DNA from: Pseudomonadota bacterium
GTDB lineage: Bacteria > Pseudomonadota > Gammaproteobacteria > Burkholderiales > Rhodocyclaceae
Assembly (NCBI GenBank): GCA_018262195.1
Contig: JAGTRS010000014.1
Coordinates: 1-64,000 of the forward strand
Direction: 5' to 3'
DNA: 64,000 bases
A program made the translations under genes and the position numbers. Shown one piece after another: positions 1 through 8,366 of the stretch. Every line of letters starts with the position of its first letter. Within the stretch, counting starts at the first letter, position 1. The notes under the pieces were generated by a model. That model saw only the letters and a program-made list of their open reading frames with translations. It made no database searches and was not told the origin of the DNA.

Positions 1-98
1 ATCAGTTCGATGTGGTCTTCCTGACGCTGCACTTCGGCCTGAATGGCCTGCCAGAGTTCAGGGTCAACTTTTGCCAGGGTGTCTTTCGCGGAAAACAT
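1..98 (-). CDS. glyA: Serine hydroxymethyltransferase, N-terminal fragment
   Basis: Reading the minus strand from the ATG at 98 gives 32 residues beginning [16 protein letters not shown] and continuing with QRQEDHIEL, the characteristic start of bacterial GlyA. The rest of the gene lies beyond the left edge. GlyA is a cytoplasmic PLP enzyme that interconverts serine and glycine and charges tetrahydrofolate with a one-carbon unit. A GAGG ribosome binding site sits 8 nt before the ATG. The histidine phosphatase gene ends 39 nt upstream on the same strand, so the two may be cotranscribed. Identity rests on the short but distinctive N-terminus; the catalytic part is not visible. Confidence 0.9.
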   Translation of the reverse strand, partial: MFSAKDTLAKVDPELWQAIQAEVQRQEDHIEL

Positions 99-137
99 GG
101 GGAATGCCTCAAGCCATTGAAAAGGGGTGAAATTTTA

Positions 138-794
138 TCACGAGGGAAGCTCGTCAAGGGCGCCCGGTTCCAGATGATCTGTTTCACCCCAGGTTTCGAG
201 GCGCCAGGCGCCGTCCGCCAGCGCAATCCAGTTGATGCCCGCGTTGGGAATCAGGAAATCGCGTGACATTTCCAGCGGATTGCCTCGAACGAAACGATTG
301 ATGATGTCGAGCACGCCGCCATGCAGGACGACCGCGATCGTTCCGCCCTGATGCCGTTCTGCCAGCTCTTTCAACTTGCCGGTCACCCGTTCGAACATGG
401 CACGAAGGCTTTCGCCGTTCTCGAAATCATAATCAGCATTGCGCCCCTCGAAGGCGGCGTAGCCATCGGGATGATTCGCCTTTGCCTCGTCATAGGTCAG
501 CCCCTCAAAGACGCCATAGCGCCGCTCGCGCATTTCGGGCACAGCAGTCGGCGTCAGGCCGAGTTCGGCGCCGATTGCTTGCGCTGTCGTCCACGCCCGT
601 TTGAGATCGCTGCTATAGAGCGCGATAATGCCGGCCTGTTTCAGCCAGCGTCCGGCCGCAACGGCCTGCCGCCGGCCTGTCTGGTTCAGACCGATGTCGA
701 TCTGCCCCTGAATGCGCCGCTCGGCGTTCCATTCAGTCTCGCCATGGCGCACCAGGCAGACACGAGTAAGTCGGGTTGTAGGGATTTCCACCAT
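138..794 (-). CDS. Histidine phosphatase family protein (phosphoglycerate mutase-like)
   Basis: This is a 218-residue cytoplasmic protein of the histidine phosphatase (RHG) superfamily. The signature LVRHGETEWN lies at residues 14-23, with the phospho-accepting His near residue 17. A second conserved His is seen in VLHGGVLD, and YSSDLKRAWTTA matches the usual SxLxRAxxTA element. The reading frame extends to a TTG at 842, but ATG 794 is preferred because the RHG motif then sits at the usual distance from the N-terminus. Members include GpmB-like and CobC-like phosphatases; nothing nearby (no cobalamin genes) fixes the substrate. It precedes glyA on the same strand. Confidence 0.85.
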   Translation of the reverse strand: MVEIPTTRLTRVCLVRHGETEWNAERRIQGQIDIGLNQTGRRQAVAAGRWLKQAGIIALYSSDLKRAWTTAQAIGAELGLTPTAVPEMRERRYGVFEGLTYDEAKANHPDGYAAFEGRNADYDFENGESLRAMFERVTGKLKELAERHQGGTIAVVLHGGVLDIINRFVRGNPLEMSRDFLIPNAGINWIALADGAWRLETWGETDHLEPGALDELPS

Positions 795-897
795 TTTCGA
801 CCTATGCCCTTCGCTGTAAATTGGATGCACTAGGATTTTCAATTAACCCCGGTCACATCTAGAAGCCGGGAATTTTATCAACCGAGGAGGACTTTTC

Positions 898-1491
898 GTG
901 ACCCTTCTGCTCAAGCTCTCTCAGCTAATCGACTGGCTCAATGAGCGTGTTGCCCGAGGCGCATTCTGGCTGGTGCTGCTGATGACCATCGTCAGCTCTG
1001 CCAACGCCGTCGTACGCTTTCTTTTCGACTACAGTTCAAACGGCCTACTGGAAATCCAGTGGTACCTGTTTGCCGCCGTTTTTCTGCTCTGTGCGCCCTA
1101 CGCGCTTCAGAGAAACGAACATGTCCGTATTGACGTGTTGTCCGGCAAACTATCGCCACGCGGCCTCGCCGTGATTGACATCATCGGCAGCCTGTTCTTC
1201 CTGCTGCCAATGGTGATTTTGATCCTTTGGCTGTCGCTGCCGCTGATTGCCGAGTCGATCAAGATCAATGAAATGTCGGCCAATGCTGGCGGTCTGTTGC
1301 GCTGGCCGGTCAAGATCCTGCTGCCGATCGGCTTCACGCTGCTTGCCCTGCAGGGCATTTCGGAACTGATCAAGCGCATCGCCTTCCTGTCGGGAATGAT
1401 CGACGACCCGAACGACAAGAAAAAGGGCCCGACGGCCGAAGAAGAACTGGCCGCCGCCATCGCTGCCGCCAAAGCTCAGGAGGCAAAATAA
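898..1491 (+). CDS. dctQ: TRAP transporter small permease (DctQ type)
   Basis: This is the 197-residue small membrane subunit of a tripartite ATP-independent periplasmic transporter. Four hydrophobic helices are visible (about 19-40, 56-73, 95-117 and 139-160). The family motif ending in EIQWYLFAAVFLL lies in the second helix region. The GTG start at 898 is supported by a strong GAGGAGG at 884-890, 7 nt upstream. The tail is charged and Ala/Glu-rich. Its stop overlaps the dctM start by one base (TAATG), so the two are translationally coupled. With DctM it moves an organic acid across the inner membrane using an ion gradient. The partner DctP is encoded 1.6 kb away on the other strand. Confidence 0.93.
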   Translation: MTLLLKLSQLIDWLNERVARGAFWLVLLMTIVSSANAVVRFLFDYSSNGLLEIQWYLFAAVFLLCAPYALQRNEHVRIDVLSGKLSPRGLAVIDIIGSLFFLLPMVILILWLSLPLIAESIKINEMSANAGGLLRWPVKILLPIGFTLLALQGISELIKRIAFLSGMIDDPNDKKKGPTAEEELAAAIAAAKAQEAK

Positions 1492-2990
1492 TGGCTGAGT
1501 TCATCATCGCCAACATGGCGCCGCTGATGTTCGGTGCACTGGTTCTCTTCCTGCTCTTCGGCTATCCGGTCGCCTTCGCACTGGCCGCCAACGGCATCGT
1601 CTTCGGCCTGATCGGCATCGAACTCGGCCTGCTCACCCCGGCCCTGTTCCAGGCCCTGCCGGAGCGCATCTTCGGCATCATGGCCAACGACACGCTGCTC
1701 GCCATCCCCTTCTTTACCTTCATGGGGCTGATATTGGAGCGATCCGGCATGGCTGAAGACCTGCTCGACACCATCGGCCAGCTGTTCGGCCCGATGCGTG
1801 GCGGTCTAGCCTACGCGGTCATCTTCGTCGGCGCCCTGCTTGCTGCGACGACCGGCGTGGTGGCAGCTTCGGTCATCTCGATGGGCCTGATCTCGCTGCC
1901 CATCATGCTGCGCTACGGCTACGACAAGCGCCTGGCCTCCGGTGTCATCGCCGCGTCCGGCACACTGGCCCAGATCATCCCGCCGTCGCTGGTGCTGATC
2001 ATCATGGCCGACCAGCTCGGCAAGTCAGTCGGTGACATGTACGAAGGCGCCATGATCCCGGGCCTGGTTCTGACTGCGCTTTATGTTGGCTACGTAGCCA
2101 TCCTGAGCGTTCTCAAGCCCAACTCCTGCCCGGCCCTGCCGCCGGAAGCCCGCTCGCTGCGCGGCTTCAAGCTGATGCTGCGCGTGCTGACCACACTGGT
2201 TCCGCCGCTGGTCCTGATCTTCCTCGTCCTCGGCACCATCTTCCTCGGTATCGCAACGCCGACCGAAGGCGGCGCCATGGGTGCAGCCGGCGCCATGATC
2301 CTCGCCCTGGCCCGCAAACGGATCACCATGAAGCTGCTCAAGCAGGCCATGGAAACCACCGGCAAGCTGTCGTCCTTCGTGGTCTTCATCCTGGTCGGCT
2401 CGACGGTGTTCGGCCTGGTCTTCCGCGGCGTCAATGGCGACCTGTGGGTGGAACACCTGCTGCTCGGTTTGCCGGGCGGCCAAGTCGGCTTCCTGATCGT
2501 GGTCAACATCCTGGTCTTCGTGCTGGCCTTCTTCCTCGACTTCTTCGAACTGTCCTTCATCATCGTGCCGCTGCTGGCCCCGGTGGCGGACAAACTGGGC
2601 ATCGACCTGGTCTGGTTCGGCGTACTGCTCGCGGTCAACATGCAGACCTCCTTCATGCACCCGCCGTTCGGCTTCGCGCTGTTCTACCTGCGCTCGGTCG
2701 CACCCTCCTCGGTCAAGACGACGGATATCTACTGGGGCGCCATCCCCTTCGTCTGCATCCAGATCATCATGGTCGCGCTGATCATCATCTTCCCGAACAT
2801 CGTCAGCTATGGCGACGATGCCCAACGGGAACAGCAGCGCCTGGAGAAGGAAGGCAAAGCCCCGGCCGCCATTGATCTCGACTCGCTGATGAAGCAGAGC
2901 GACGAGGAACCGGATGCACAGAAGGAAGGTGCCGAAGAGGAAAAGGGTGCCGCCGATCTGCTGAAGGGTCTGCAAAGCAACGACAAGTAA
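1491..2990 (+). CDS. dctM: TRAP transporter large permease (DctM type)
   Basis: This is the 499-residue large permease of the TRAP transporter, with about a dozen membrane helices across residues 1-435. Family features include GYPVAFAL near the N-terminus and IPPSLVLIIMADQ, typical of the DctM substrate/ion pathway. Most family members stop soon after the last helix. Here a hydrophilic, Glu/Lys/Ala-rich cytoplasmic tail of about 60 residues follows. A Rho-independent terminator lies 20 nt after the stop. The best matching binding protein in the window is the TakP-like DctP, which suggests 2-oxo acids or related carboxylates as substrate. Confidence 0.93.
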   Translation: MAEFIIANMAPLMFGALVLFLLFGYPVAFALAANGIVFGLIGIELGLLTPALFQALPERIFGIMANDTLLAIPFFTFMGLILERSGMAEDLLDTIGQLFGPMRGGLAYAVIFVGALLAATTGVVAASVISMGLISLPIMLRYGYDKRLASGVIAASGTLAQIIPPSLVLIIMADQLGKSVGDMYEGAMIPGLVLTALYVGYVAILSVLKPNSCPALPPEARSLRGFKLMLRVLTTLVPPLVLIFLVLGTIFLGIATPTEGGAMGAAGAMILALARKRITMKLLKQAMETTGKLSSFVVFILVGSTVFGLVFRGVNGDLWVEHLLLGLPGGQVGFLIVVNILVFVLAFFLDFFELSFIIVPLLAPVADKLGIDLVWFGVLLAVNMQTSFMHPPFGFALFYLRSVAPSSVKTTDIYWGAIPFVCIQIIMVALIIIFPNIVSYGDDAQREQQRLEKEGKAPAAIDLDSLMKQSDEEPDAQKEGAEEEKGAADLLKGLQSNDK

Positions 2991-3010
2991 GGGTATTCCA
3001 CCCCAATCAA

Positions 3011-3036
3011 GGCGAGGCTGCGGCCTCGCCTTTTTG
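3011..3036 (+). terminator. Rho-independent terminator after dctQM
   Basis: A perfect 8-bp GC-rich stem (GGCGAGGC / GCCTCGCC around a short TGCG-like loop) is followed by TTTTTGTTGT. It lies 20 nt downstream of the dctM stop. Confidence 0.85.
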
Positions 3037-3134
3037 TTGTCCCTATCATCTGAATTAACGTAATCAATTAGCAAGAAAACCGGCCTTGGCGCATTATTGT
3101 CGATGTCAAAACCACTCACTTCCAGGAGGACATC

Positions 3135-3599
3135 ATGGACATCGGAATCACCAAGAAAGATCGCGAAAAGATTGCCGAAGGGCTCTCCCACCTGTTGGCA
3201 GACTCATTCACCCTTTACCTGAAAACCCACAATTTCCACTGGAACGTCACCGGCCCGATGTTCAACACCCTGCACGTGATGTTCATGGACCAGTACACCG
3301 AACTGTGGAATGCACTGGACCTGATCGCCGAGCGCATCCGCGCTCTGGGCGTGGCCGCCCCCGGCACCTACCGCGAGTTCGCCAAGCTGACGGTGATCAA
3401 GGAAAGCGAAGGCAAGGTCACGGCCGAGGAAATGATCAAGCAACTGGTCGCCGGCCAGGAAGCCGTCACCAAGACTGCCCGCGGCATTTTTGCGATTGTC
3501 GACAAGGCCGGTGACGAGCCGACCGCCGACCTGCTGACCCAGCGCATGCAGATTCACGAAAAGAACGCCTGGATGCTGCGCAGCCTGCTGGAAAGCTAA
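3135..3599 (+). CDS. dps: Dps ferritin-like DNA-protecting protein
   Basis: This is a 154-residue Dps/miniferritin that forms dodecameric shells, oxidises and stores iron with peroxide, and shields DNA in stress or stationary phase. The ferroxidase signature is visible: THNFHWNVTG with its His around residue 36, then HVMFMDQYTELWNAL with the second His and the acidic ligands. The length is normal. The start is fixed by AGGAGG at 3124-3129, 5 nt before the ATG. It has its own terminator. The upstream 130 nt are AT-rich, but I could not make out a convincing OxyR site. It lies between the split parts of the TRAP transporter. Confidence 0.94.
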   Translation: MDIGITKKDREKIAEGLSHLLADSFTLYLKTHNFHWNVTGPMFNTLHVMFMDQYTELWNALDLIAERIRALGVAAPGTYREFAKLTVIKESEGKVTAEEMIKQLVAGQEAVTKTARGIFAIVDKAGDEPTADLLTQRMQIHEKNAWMLRSLLES

Positions 3600-3620
3600 G
3601 ACTGCCCCCTGCTCCATAGT

Positions 3621-3648
3621 GCCCCGCCCGTATCGGCGGGGCTTTTTT
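3621..3648 (+). terminator. Rho-independent terminator after dps
   Basis: An 8-bp stem (GCCCCGCC / GGCGGGGC, 6-nt loop) is followed by TTTTTT, 22 nt after the dps stop. On the opposite strand there is no U-run, so it serves dps rather than the convergent gene. Confidence 0.9.
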
Positions 3649-3652
3649 ACAC

Positions 3653-4552
3653 CTAGCGAATGCCGCTGAAAAACTCGAACATCCTGCGCCGCGAATCTTC
3701 GGTCAGCTTGGCATCGTAACGATAGACGACACGGTCGCCCTTGAAGTCCGTCTTGCTGAAGCCATCGATATCGATGCAATCCCAGCAGTGGCCGATGTCG
3801 GCATAAACGTGTGTAGAGATCGGGGCGCCCGCCGCCTTCATGGCAGGCACCACAGCGTCACACCATTCGCTTGGCGTTTCATTGTCGAGCGCCCCCATCA
3901 GCATCAGATGCGGACGATCGATATCCGGGCGAACGATCGGTATATCGACATTGACCCGCGGAATTTTTCCGGCTGGCCAGCGGCAGGTGCTATAGAACGC
4001 GACCGTTCCGGCAAAGCGGGGCGCCCCGGCGGGCACGAATGCCTCGGCCACCTCGCGACTGCTGACCTGCGATGCCGTGAATCCGCCTTGGGAATACCCC
4101 GCCGCAAAGATTCGATTCGGGTCGACAAAGGGCAAAACCGACAGGTGAGCAAGTGCGTCAAAGGCATCCTTGATGCGCCGGCCAACTGAAATCGGCGTCG
4201 GCGGAAAGCAATTGGTCTTGTTCCCACGCATGCCATCGACCAGCAGAACAACATAACCCTCCTGGGTCCCCGCCTCTATCCACTGGCGCATATGCCGTGG
4301 CATGACGCCGCCACAGTTATGCAACAAAACCAGGGCGGGATAACGAACCCCCTCTTTCATGCCAGCCGGTTTGAACAGTCCGTTATGAATTGTCGAAAAC
4401 AGCCCTAGCTCTTTAGCTTCACTGGCAAACGAAAGATCAGAAAGCTTGGCCGAGTCCACCTTGAATGAAGGCACATCGTATTGGGCGATGGCAGATACAG
4501 AAAAACCCAGTCCGAGAACCACCAGCGCTCGAATCATCCATTTAGCAAGCAT
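3653..4552 (-). CDS. Secreted dienelactone hydrolase-like alpha/beta hydrolase
   Basis: This is a 299-residue predicted periplasmic protein. An N-terminal signal peptide (Lys followed by a hydrophobic stretch, cleavage near VSAIAQ) is followed by an alpha/beta-hydrolase core. The oxyanion region ALVLLHNCGG and the nucleophile elbow AAGYSQGG are seen. GALDNETP fits the acid position and a His occurs in ADIGHCWD. It resembles the dienelactone hydrolase/esterase group, but the substrate cannot be told. ATG 4552 is chosen because AAGGAG lies 6 nt upstream and the signal peptide begins there; the frame remains open further upstream through the dctP terminator. It follows dctP on the same strand. 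Confidence 0.8.
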   Translation of the reverse strand: MLAKWMIRALVVLGLGFSVSAIAQYDVPSFKVDSAKLSDLSFASEAKELGLFSTIHNGLFKPAGMKEGVRYPALVLLHNCGGVMPRHMRQWIEAGTQEGYVVLLVDGMRGNKTNCFPPTPISVGRRIKDAFDALAHLSVLPFVDPNRIFAAGYSQGGFTASQVSSREVAEAFVPAGAPRFAGTVAFYSTCRWPAGKIPRVNVDIPIVRPDIDRPHLMLMGALDNETPSEWCDAVVPAMKAAGAPISTHVYADIGHCWDCIDIDGFSKTDFKGDRVVYRYDAKLTEDSRRRMFEFFSGIR

Positions 4553-4590
4553 TGGAATCTCCTTCAGGAAAGAAGGAAGTTGGAAACGAA

Positions 4591-4615
4591 AAAGCCCGCG
4601 AAGTTCGCGGGCTTT
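4591..4615 (-). terminator. Terminator between dctP and the hydrolase gene
   Basis: A symmetrical GC-rich hairpin (AAAGCCCGCGAA / TTCGCGGGCTTT) with a T-run on either strand lies 27 nt after the dctP stop and before the hydrolase ATG. It probably ends or attenuates the dctP transcript. Confidence 0.8.
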
Positions 4616-4641
4616 TTCTGATCGGGCGAAACGGCTACCCG

Positions 4642-5730
4642 TTATTTGCCGGTCTGCAGGAATCCATCCATCCGTCGTTCGGCCAGACTGAACCAAGCCG
4701 ACTGGGTTCGACGGTATTTGTCGTACTCGACGTAAATCTTCTTGAAGGCCGGATTCTTGCCGGCTTCGTCGACGTACAGCTCGGTCGCTGCCTTGTAGGT
4801 GGCCTTGAGAATTTCGGAAGAGAATTCCTTGACCTTAACGCCAGCCTGCATCAGCTTGGCCAATGCCGCCGGGTTCTTGTGGTCGTATTCGGCCATCATC
4901 GTCACGTTGGCTTCGAAGGCGGCGGCCTGGAAGGCCTCCTGATATTCCTTCGGCAGCTTGGCCCATTCGGCCTTGTTCACGAAGAAGTGAATGGTCGGGC
5001 CCGGTTCCCACCAACCCGGATAGTAGTAGTTCTTGGCAACCTTGTAGAAGCCCAGCTTTTCGTCGTCGTACGGGCCAACCCACTCGGCCGCATCGATAGT
5101 GCCCTTTTCCAGCGCCGGGTAGATGTCGCCACCGGCGATCTGCTGCGGCACGACGCCCAGTGCGGAGAAGACAGTGCCGCCGAGACCGGCGATCCGCATC
5201 TTGATGCCCTTGAGGTCAGCGACGGTCTTCACTTCCTTGCGCCACCAGCCGCCCATCTGGGTACCAGTATTGCCGCCAGCGAAGGAAACCACGTTGTAGT
5301 TGCTGTAGAAATCATCAAGCAGCTTCTGGCCACCGCCGTAGTAGATCCACGCGTTCATCTGGCGGGCAGTCATGCCGAACGGAACCGAAGTGCCGAAGCC
5401 GAAGGTCTTGTCCTTGCCGACGTAGTAGTACGAGCAGGTGTGGCAGCACTCAACCGTGCCTTGCTGCACGGCATCCAGGGCCTGCAGGCCGGGAACGATT
5501 TCACCACCCGGGAAGACGCGGATGTCGAACTTGCCGCCGGTCATCGCGCGCAGGCGATTGGCCAGCACTTCGGCGCCACCATAAATGGTGTCCAGGCTCT
5601 TCGGGAAGCTGGAGGTCAGACGCCATTTGATATTGGGCAGCGCCTGGGCGATGGCCGGTGCGGCCAGGGTGGTAGCAGCGCCGGCAACAGCACCGACAGA
5701 AGCCTTCTTCAGAAAATCACGACGTTGCAT
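4642..5730 (-). CDS. dctP: TRAP transporter substrate-binding protein (TakP-like)
   Basis: This is a 362-residue periplasmic solute-binding protein of the DctP family. The N-terminus (QRRDFLKKAS, then a hydrophobic stretch ending AAPAIAQA) is a twin-arginine-type signal peptide. The region around PGWWEPGPTIHFF and WVGPYDDEKLGFYK matches the TakP subgroup (2-oxo acids; often annotated mannitol/chloroaromatic). That specificity is an inference from family resemblance. It captures a carboxylate for DctQM, encoded on the opposite strand at 898-2990. The dctP stop is followed by a terminator. A leader of about 100 nt separates it from the end of pmbA and should hold its promoter. Confidence 0.92.
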   Translation of the reverse strand: MQRRDFLKKASVGAVAGAATTLAAPAIAQALPNIKWRLTSSFPKSLDTIYGGAEVLANRLRAMTGGKFDIRVFPGGEIVPGLQALDAVQQGTVECCHTCSYYYVGKDKTFGFGTSVPFGMTARQMNAWIYYGGGQKLLDDFYSNYNVVSFAGGNTGTQMGGWWRKEVKTVADLKGIKMRIAGLGGTVFSALGVVPQQIAGGDIYPALEKGTIDAAEWVGPYDDEKLGFYKVAKNYYYPGWWEPGPTIHFFVNKAEWAKLPKEYQEAFQAAAFEANVTMMAEYDHKNPAALAKLMQAGVKVKEFSSEILKATYKAATELYVDEAGKNPAFKKIYVEYDKYRRTQSAWFSLAERRMDGFLQTGK

Positions 5731-5831
5731 ATTGTCTCCTTCAGTAATCGTTGAGCACGTCAGAATAAAGCAACTTCATTCTAGCCAAAATCAGCTCGCT
5801 GGCGACTTGCGGAAAACCCTAATGCACCTAT

Positions 5832-7175
5832 TTATTCGCCCGCCACTGTCATCCGGTTGATCATGATCGAGCCGGTAATCTTGCTGCCCCGGATCAAGAC
5901 ATCGTTGCCAACCGCAACGATACCGGCCAGCATGTCCTTGAGATTGCCGGCAATGGTGATCTCTTCCACGGGATAGGCAATCTTGCCGTTCTCGACCCAG
6001 TAGCCGGCCGCACCGCGCGAATAATCGCCAGTCACGTAGTTGATCCCTTGGCCAAGCAGTTCGGTGACCAGCAGACCACGCCCCATTTGCGCCATCAAGC
6101 CATCCAGGTCAAGCTCACCCGGCTGGATGATCAGGTTGTGGCTGCCGCCAGCATTGGCCGTCGTTTGCATGCCCAGCTTGCGCGCCGTATAGGTGCTCAG
6201 GAAATAGCCTTGCAGGATGCCGTCGGTTACGACATCGCGATCCTTCGTTGCCACGCCGTCACTATCGAAGGAGGCGCTACCGAGGCCACACTTGATATGC
6301 GGGCGTTCGGCAATCTGCACAAAATCCGGCATGATTTTCTTGCCGAGTTGATCAAGCAGGAAAGACGACTTCCGGTAGAGCGCACCGCCGCTTGCCGCAT
6401 GGACCAGGCTACCCAGAAGCCCGCCGGCCAGTGGCGCTTCAAAGATGATCGGGAATTCGCCAGTCTTGACCTTGCGGCCGCCAAGACGGGCCACGGCGCG
6501 CTCGGCGGCGATGCGTCCAACCTCCGCCGCGTCATTGAGGCGGCTGGCATCGCGATGCGTCGTGTACCAGTCGTCGCGCTGCATCGCATCCTGCTCGCCT
6601 GAAATTACCGAGCAGGAAATGTAATGGCGCGACGTCGGATAACCGCCCATGAACCCCAGGCTATTGGCCGAGACGAAATGCGCCTGCTGCGTCGAGATCG
6701 AAGCGCCTTCCGAATTGCTGACCAGCGGACTGGCATCGAAGGCGGCCTGCTCGCAGCGACGAGCCGTCTCGATCGCATCCTCCACGGTCAACGCCCACGG
6801 ATGATAAAGATCGAGATCGGGAACATCCTTGGCCATCAGTGCCGCATCAGCCAAGCCGGCACAGTCATCTTCGGCAGTGAAGCGGGCGATGTCGAGCGCC
6901 GCCTCGACGGTCTCACGCAGCGCCTGAGCGGAAAAATCGGAAGTGCTGGCGTAGCCCTTGCGCTGACCGGAGTAAATCGTGATGCCGATACCCTTGTCGC
7001 GGTTGAACTCGATCGTTTCGACCTCGTCGCAACGCACTGTCACCGACTGTCCGAAGCCCTCGGAGACATCGACTTCACAGGCCGTCGCCCCCTTGACCTT
7101 GGCGTGCTTGAGCACATCGTCGGCGAGTTGCTGCAGGGAGGCAAAGGGGTAGGAAAATGCGGCGGTTTCGGACAT
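5832..7175 (-). CDS. pmbA: Metalloprotease PmbA (TldE)
   Basis: This is a 447-residue member of the TldD/PmbA family, full length for PmbA. In E. coli the TldD-TldE pair unfolds and cleaves unstructured peptides, matures microcin B17 and degrades the CcdA antitoxin. PmbA/TldE lacks the metal-binding HExxxH of TldD, and none is seen here. Typical segments include RDKGIGITIYSGQRKGYAS near residues 58-76 and SASFDSDGVATKDRDVV in the middle. A TldD gene is not in the window. The start lies 68 nt from yjgA, which diverges from it, an arrangement known in other proteobacteria. Confidence 0.93.
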   Translation of the reverse strand: MSETAAFSYPFASLQQLADDVLKHAKVKGATACEVDVSEGFGQSVTVRCDEVETIEFNRDKGIGITIYSGQRKGYASTSDFSAQALRETVEAALDIARFTAEDDCAGLADAALMAKDVPDLDLYHPWALTVEDAIETARRCEQAAFDASPLVSNSEGASISTQQAHFVSANSLGFMGGYPTSRHYISCSVISGEQDAMQRDDWYTTHRDASRLNDAAEVGRIAAERAVARLGGRKVKTGEFPIIFEAPLAGGLLGSLVHAASGGALYRKSSFLLDQLGKKIMPDFVQIAERPHIKCGLGSASFDSDGVATKDRDVVTDGILQGYFLSTYTARKLGMQTTANAGGSHNLIIQPGELDLDGLMAQMGRGLLVTELLGQGINYVTGDYSRGAAGYWVENGKIAYPVEEITIAGNLKDMLAGIVAVGNDVLIRGSKITGSIMINRMTVAGE

Positions 7176-7243
7176 GGAGGGGGCGTCAGGGCGGGAAAGT
7201 CGCTATCATAACAGCCCGTTATTGCCCGCACCGGACGCAAACC

Positions 7244-7783
7244 ATGCATGAAGAAGATTTCACCGAAGACACCGGCCGTCCCTCCAAGACCAAGAAGAAG
7301 GAGGCGATGCATGAACTGCGTGATCTCGGCGAAGAACTGGTCGAACTTTCCGTCGGCCAGCTGAAAAAAATCAACCTGCCGGAAAATATTTTCGAAGCCG
7401 TCCGCGAATGCCAGAAGATCACGGCTCACGGCGCCCATCGCCGGCAGGTGATGTATCTCGGCAAGCTGATGCGCGGTGTCGACGACGAACCGATCCGGGC
7501 CGGCCTGGCCATGCTGCGCGGCGAATCGTCAGCCGAAACCGCCCGTCTGCACCGCCTGGAACGCTTCCGCAATCGCTTTCTCGAAGACGAAGCCTACCTG
7601 GCCGAAATTGCTGCCGTTTGGCCCTCTATCGACATGCAGCATATGCGCCAGTTGCGTCGCAACGCGCTGAAGGAACAGGAAAACAACAAGCCGCCGAAGA
7701 ACTTCCGGGCCATCTTCCAGATACTGCAGGAGCTGGACAAGCAGGGCACGCCTGACACGGAAGAGGAAGCCGCTGATGAATGA
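7244..7783 (+). CDS. yjgA: Ribosome biogenesis factor YjgA (DarP, DUF615)
   Basis: This 179-residue protein belongs to the DUF615/YjgA family, which binds late 50S ribosomal precursors. It begins with an acidic/basic stretch (KTKKKEAMHELRDLGEEL). Diagnostic blocks follow, such as AHGAHRRQVMYLGKLMR and RLERFRNRFLEDE. An in-frame start exists further upstream, but ATG 7244 (MHEEDF) matches the family N-terminus. Its 3' end overlaps the mog start by 8 nt, so the two are probably cotranscribed. Confidence 0.92.
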   Translation: MHEEDFTEDTGRPSKTKKKEAMHELRDLGEELVELSVGQLKKINLPENIFEAVRECQKITAHGAHRRQVMYLGKLMRGVDDEPIRAGLAMLRGESSAETARLHRLERFRNRFLEDEAYLAEIAAVWPSIDMQHMRQLRRNALKEQENNKPPKNFRAIFQILQELDKQGTPDTEEEAADE

Positions 7784-8366
7784 CGAACTCGTCATCGGCC
7801 TCGTCTCGATCAGCGACCGTGCTTCGACCGGCGTTTATGAAGACAAGGGCATCCCTGCGCTACAGGAATGGCTCTCCGCGGCGCTGACCAGCCCGTGGCG
7901 CGTTGAAACCCGCCTGATCGCCGACGATCAGCCGACGATTGAAAGCACGCTGATCGAACTGGTGGACACGCAAAAATGCCATCTGGTGCTGACCACCGGC
8001 GGCACCGGCCCGGCTTTGCGCGACGTCACACCGGAAGCAACGCTGGCGATTGCCGACAAGGAAATGCCCGGTTTCGGCGAAGAGATGCGCCGGATCAGCC
8101 TGAATTTCGTGCCGACCGCCATCCTGTCGCGGCAGGTTGCCGTGATCCGCAAGCAGGCGTTGATCATTAACCTGCCCGGCCAACCGAAATCGATCAAGGA
8201 AACGCTGGAAGGCGTTCGCGACGCCGATGGCAAGGTGACGCACGTCGGCATCTTTGCCGCCGTGCCTTACTGCATCGACCTGATCGGCGGCCCTTACGCC
8301 GAAACAAACGAGGCCGTGATCAAGGCTTTCCGGCCCAAATCGGCGATTCGGGCCAAACAGACTTAA
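7776..8366 (+). CDS. mog: Molybdopterin adenylyltransferase
   Basis: This is a 196-residue MogA-type enzyme, matching the usual length of about 195. It adenylylates molybdopterin before MoeA inserts molybdate. The MPT-binding signature TTGGTGPALRDVTPEA lies at residues 68-83, with further conserved GLVSISDRAS near the start and NLPGQPKSIKE towards the C-terminus. It overlaps the end of yjgA by 8 nt. Its stop abuts the stop of the convergent PilZ-like gene with no spacer. Confidence 0.93.
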   Translation: MNDELVIGLVSISDRASTGVYEDKGIPALQEWLSAALTSPWRVETRLIADDQPTIESTLIELVDTQKCHLVLTTGGTGPALRDVTPEATLAIADKEMPGFGEEMRRISLNFVPTAILSRQVAVIRKQALIINLPGQPKSIKETLEGVRDADGKVTHVGIFAAVPYCIDLIGGPYAETNEAVIKAFRPKSAIRAKQT

